8,154 nt of DNA. Source: Oscillospiraceae bacterium. Lineage in GTDB: Bacteria; Bacillota; Clostridia; Oscillospirales; Ruminococcaceae. The stretch covers positions 1 to 8,154 of the forward strand of contig JAFUWP010000298.1 in NCBI GenBank assembly GCA_017483405.1. Direction: 5' to 3'. The notes beneath the pieces were generated by a model. That model saw nothing but the letters and a program-made list of their open reading frames with translations. It was not told the origin of the DNA and did no database searches. Below, one piece after another: positions 6,285 through 8,154 of this stretch; position 1 is the stretch's first letter; each line of letters opens with the position of its first letter. Both the position numbers and the translations under genes were made by a program.

Positions 6285-7127
6285 ATGAGAGAAATCAACA
6301 TTCAGGAAATTACTGACGCTGTCGCTGAATTATGTATTCAGGCGAATAAAATTCTCCCCGAAAATCTGGAGAAAAAAATAGAAAGCTGTGCCAAAGAAGA
6401 ACAATCTCCTGTCGGCAGAGCCGTCTTTGATGATTTAATCGCCAATTTACAGGCCGCCCGTGAAGAAGATTTCCCTATCTGTCAGGATACCGGCATGGCT
6501 GTCGTATTTATCGAACTCGGTCAGGATGTGCATCTTGTCGGCGGAACGCTCCGCGATGCCGTCAATGCCGGCGTTGCTAAAGGCTATACAGAAGGTTATC
6601 TGAGATGTTCCGTAGTCGGCGACCCTCTCGAACGTATCAACACGCAAAATAATACACCTGCCGTTCTGCATCTCGAACTTGTCGAAGGCGAAAATATCAA
6701 AATTACTGTATGTCCGAAAGGCTTCGGGAGCGAAAACATGTCTCAGCTCAAGATGATGACTCCGGCCGTTTCTCATGATGATATTGTCAATTTCGTGGCT
6801 GACTGCATCGCCAAGGCCGGAAGTAACCCCTGCCCTCCGATTGTGGTCGGAGTCGGCATCGGCGGAAACTTTGAAGAATGCGCTCTGCTCGCCAAAAAAG
6901 CCCTCTGCCGTGATGCAGGCATCCGCAATCCGAAACCCCTCTATGCCGAACTCGAACAGAAAATGCTCGAAAAAATCAACAAACTCGGCATAGGTCCGCA
7001 GGGATTCGGCGGAACGGTAACGGCTTTATACGTCAATATCGAAGAAGGCGCGACTCATATCGCCGGACTGCCTGTCTCGGTAAATGTCGGCTGTCATGTG
7101 ACGCGCCATGCAGAAAGGGTGTTATAA
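6285..7127 (+). CDS. Class I fumarate hydratase, alpha subunit (Fe-S hydro-lyase)
   Basis: 280 residues, the usual alpha-subunit length for two-subunit class I fumarases and the related tartrate dehydratase TtdA. The three cysteines that hold the [4Fe-4S] cluster can be placed: C66 in ICQDTG, C183 in NPCPP, and C270 in NVGCHVTRH. Their spacing (117 and 87) is close to that in known class I enzymes. Other family phrases are GFGSENMSQ (146-154) and GVGIGGNFE (189-197). The expected reaction is fumarate/malate interconversion, in the cytoplasm, oxygen-sensitive. It needs a beta subunit that completes the active site, and that gene does not follow: the next gene, one base later, is unrelated. GGAGG lies 9 bases upstream of the ATG. 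It could instead serve L-tartrate; fumarase is more likely in this setting. Confidence 0.92.
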   Translation: MREINIQEITDAVAELCIQANKILPENLEKKIESCAKEEQSPVGRAVFDDLIANLQAAREEDFPICQDTGMAVVFIELGQDVHLVGGTLRDAVNAGVAKGYTEGYLRCSVVGDPLERINTQNNTPAVLHLELVEGENIKITVCPKGFGSENMSQLKMMTPAVSHDDIVNFVADCIAKAGSNPCPPIVVGVGIGGNFEECALLAKKALCRDAGIRNPKPLYAELEQKMLEKINKLGIGPQGFGGTVTALYVNIEEGATHIAGLPVSVNVGCHVTRHAERVL

Positions 7128-7128
7128 T

Positions 7129-7401
7129 ATGGCTGTCCGCACCAAAGGCAGACGGAAAATCATCTGCAACGGAAATACTTATATCTGGCATATCAAAATC
7201 GGCTATGATGACCCGTATCACTGGCTTCACATCATGGCGGAGGATAAGCATCTGCATGTTATCATCCCGATTGATGATGCAAGCTATACAGACTTGCCTT
7301 TTCCGATTCCGAAAGCCATCACGCCGAAATTTGTTGCAGATGTCATTCAGTGGGGAGAACGGATTCAGGAAGAAAGAAAAATATCATTTTCTTCGATATG
7401 A
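7129..7401 (+). CDS. Small conserved-looking protein of unknown function
   Basis: 90 residues starting MAVRTKGRRKI; I do not recognise the family. The start is 1 base after the fumarase stop codon, and AAAGGG in the fumarase end lies 10 bases before the ATG, so it is probably translated with it. The chain is mixed alpha/beta: a basic N-terminus (RTKGRRK), strand-like stretches around YIWHIKI and LHVIIPID, a tryptophan- and histidine-rich centre (W20, H21, H33, W34, H36, H44), a proline turn (PFPIP) and a final helix (PKFVADVIQWGERI). GC is about 45%, like the core genes. No membrane helix or cysteine cluster. Its 3' end overlaps the convergent gene by 37 bases. The tidy junction and normal composition argue it is real. 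Confidence 0.7.
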   Translation: MAVRTKGRRKIICNGNTYIWHIKIGYDDPYHWLHIMAEDKHLHVIIPIDDASYTDLPFPIPKAITPKFVADVIQWGERIQEERKISFSSI

Positions 7402-7583
7402 CGGAGCGTATGATATAAATCATCCATTCTGCGGAATTCTTTCTGAAGCTGGTCTTCGATAAAAGCTTCCATATCGGTATTGCCCTCTTTTCTGCGCTGT
7501 TCTCTTTCTGATGTGAGATTCAGCAGGTTATTGTGACAGGCGTTGAGGGCTTTCCAGTAGTCCTTAAATTTTGTATAGTTCAT
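7365..7583 (-). CDS. Small helical protein of unknown function
   Basis: 72 residues starting MNYTKFKDYWKAL; not recognised. It is strongly charged and helical throughout, with a likely short coiled coil (about residues 25-65, rich in E, R, K, Q and heptad-spaced L/M/F). No membrane segment. The ATG at 7583 has a very strong Shine-Dalgarno (AAAGGGGGTGA, minus strand 7598-7588), better than the alternative upstream Met at 7622, and a promoter just above it. This good signal supports a real gene despite its size. It overlaps the end of the plus-strand gene by 37 bases (7365-7401). It is divergent from the XRE gene and shares its 114-base control region, so it may be its target. Confidence 0.65.
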   Translation of the reverse strand: MNYTKFKDYWKALNACHNNLLNLTSEREQRRKEGNTDMEAFIEDQLQKEFRRMDDLYHTLRHIEENDIFLSS

Positions 7584-7609
7584 AGTTTCACCCCCTTTGT
7601 ATATTATAT

Positions 7610-7638
7610 ATTTTACACTCATTATGTGTGAAAATCAA
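7610..7638 (-). promoter_or_regulatory. Promoter for the small minus-strand gene
   Basis: TTGATT (7638-7633), a 17-base spacer and TAAAAT (7615-7610) on the minus strand, giving a start near 7603 that keeps the whole ribosome binding site in the transcript. An overlapping alternative is TTCACA (7632-7627), an 18-base spacer and TATAAT (7608-7603), but its start would fall within the ribosome binding site. Confidence 0.5.
7611..7633. promoter_or_regulatory. Short dyad overlapping the promoter, candidate operator
   Basis: TTTTACAC (7611-7618) and GTGTGAAA (7626-7633) pair at 7 of 8 positions around a 7-base centre at 7622. It lies on the spacer and -10 of the minus-strand promoter, where a repressor would act. 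The XRE gene 65 bases away is the natural candidate to bind it, by inference only. Confidence 0.4.
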
Positions 7639-7697
7639 TTCGTAAAATATACAAATTTTCTAGCTGATTTATGTGAATAATTGCCAAAGGAGATATT

Positions 7698-7916
7698 ATG
7701 CCCGTTAGATATAAGATAGATGTTCTAAAATCTTTAAAAGATGCCGGTTATAATACTAGTCGTCTGCGAAAAGAAAAAATAATTGGCGAACGCACTTTGC
7801 AGAGAATCCGTGAGGGAAAAGATATTTCTTTTGAAGTATTAGGCAGACTGTGTGAACTTCTGCAATGTCAGCCAGCGGATATTTTAGAATATGTTGAAGA
7901 AGATAATTATCAATAA
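7698..7916 (+). CDS. XRE/Cro-C1-type small DNA-binding regulator
   Basis: 72 residues, essentially a single helix-turn-helix domain of the Cro/C1-like HTH_26 kind. The scaffold is YKIDVLKSLKDAGYN (5-19), then RLRKEK / IGERTLQRIREGKDIS for the recognition helix region, then the family-typical end LGRLCELLQCQPADILEY. There is no effector domain, so it likely binds DNA as a dimer and may autoregulate. AAAGGAG lies 7 bases before the ATG. GC is about 34% by hand count, lower than the preceding core genes, suggesting separate origin. coaX starts 15 bases downstream with its Shine-Dalgarno overlapping this stop codon, so the two are likely co-transcribed. It is divergent from the small helical protein gene and near two inverted repeats. 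Confidence 0.88.
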   Translation: MPVRYKIDVLKSLKDAGYNTSRLRKEKIIGERTLQRIREGKDISFEVLGRLCELLQCQPADILEYVEEDNYQ

Positions 7917-7931
7917 GGAGATTGATTTTTT

Positions 7932-8154
7932 ATGTTATTAGCAATTGATGTCGGGAATACAAATATCGTCCTCGGCTGTTTCGATGAGGAAAATCAGATT
8001 CTGTTCCGCGAACGGCTTTCGACAAATCAGTCCGCAACCGCGCTCGAATATGCATCCGGAATCCGGATGGCTCTGGATATGCACGGTATTGATAAAAATC
8101 TGATTGATGATGCCATTATTTCCTCTGTCGTGCCATCCGTGACGGCTACCCTCC
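7932..8154 (+). CDS. coaX: Type III pantothenate kinase, N-terminal part
   Basis: 74 codons are visible; the gene runs off the right edge. The start MLLAIDVGNTN contains the ASKHA phosphate-1 motif DVGNTN (6-11), with the ATP-binding Asp6, and the second segment ISSVVPSVTATL (63-74) matches the CoaX family. The full enzyme (about 255 residues) phosphorylates pantothenate in the first step of coenzyme A synthesis; type III kinases are not inhibited by CoA and can need a monovalent cation. AAGGAG (7915-7920) is 11 bases before the ATG and overlaps the stop codon of the XRE gene. GC returns to the local norm. No promoter specific to coaX is visible, so its transcription may depend on the XRE promoter. 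Confidence 0.95.
   Translation, partial: MLLAIDVGNTNIVLGCFDEENQILFRERLSTNQSATALEYASGIRMALDMHGIDKNLIDDAIISSVVPSVTATL

Larger units (their letters stand above)
7604..7654. repeat. Long-spaced inverted repeat in the divergent region
   Basis: Arms 7604-7616 (TTATATATTTTAC) and 7642-7654 (GTAAAATATACAA) are inverted copies matching at 12 of 13 positions, with a perfect 10-base core and 25 bases between. The left arm covers the predicted -10 box of the minus-strand promoter. Each arm may be a half-site or separate operator for the neighbouring XRE regulator. The sequence is AT-rich, so chance is not excluded. Confidence 0.5.

Noticed and set aside
7369..7396. Possible bidirectional terminator in the convergent overlap
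   Set aside because: The only dyad (GAAGAAAGAAAAAT with ATTTTCTTC) is A/T-only in most of its stem, with a bulge and no GC-rich base, so it is too weak to call.
7365..7916. A classic toxin-antitoxin pair formed by the small helical protein and the XRE protein
   Set aside because: The genes are divergent rather than in one operon, and the small protein has no recognisable toxin motif; the pair is reported only as a possible regulator/target.

Overview
The window is a compact, moderate-GC (mostly about 45-50%) bacterial chromosome segment with short intergenic gaps, AAGGAGG-type ribosome binding sites and sigma-A-like promoters. The gene content fits a Gram-positive anaerobe of class Clostridia, probably Ruminococcus-like (Oscillospiraceae): a two-subunit class I fumarase gene, phenylacetate-CoA ligase, an SPFH/zinc-ribbon protein and type III pantothenate kinase. 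The taxonomy is inference from gene content and style; no rRNA or other marker is present.

Layout. On the minus strand, reading leftwards from a well-formed promoter at 3630-3658, lie phenylacetate-CoA ligase (2250-3569), an AroQ-type chorismate mutase (1924-2211), an SPFH-domain protein with two C-terminal zinc ribbons (860-1879), a Fic-domain protein (78-836) and the first 21 codons of a zinc-ribbon protein (1-63). The gaps are only 14-44 bases, so this could be one transcript. On the plus strand, from a back-to-back promoter at 3705-3733, lie aroE (3770-4615), aroK (4612-5118), a metal-dependent amidohydrolase (5126-6280), the fumarase alpha subunit (6285-7127) and a small unknown gene (7129-7401), again with overlaps or gaps of a few bases. 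The final part holds a small minus-strand unknown gene (7365-7583) that overlaps the preceding gene tail to tail, a 114-base divergent region with promoter-like sequence and two inverted repeats, an XRE-type regulator (7698-7916), and the start of coaX (from 7932).

How the parts relate. aroE and aroK catalyse consecutive shikimate-pathway steps. The divergent operon carries a chorismate mutase-like enzyme, which acts on the end product of that pathway, and an aryl-acetate CoA ligase, so the 3570-3769 region sits between two transcription units concerned with aromatic metabolism. The SPFH and zinc-ribbon proteins look like a membrane-associated pair comparable to the Bacillus subtilis YdjI/YdjG setting, and a self-inhibited Fic AMP-transferase lies between them. 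No clearly new, self-contained system is proven here. The parts most worth a second look are the Fic gene inside the SPFH/zinc-ribbon pair, the low-GC chorismate mutase-like gene with an altered active-site position, the fumarase alpha gene without its beta partner next door, and the small-ORF/XRE patch between fumarase alpha and coaX.
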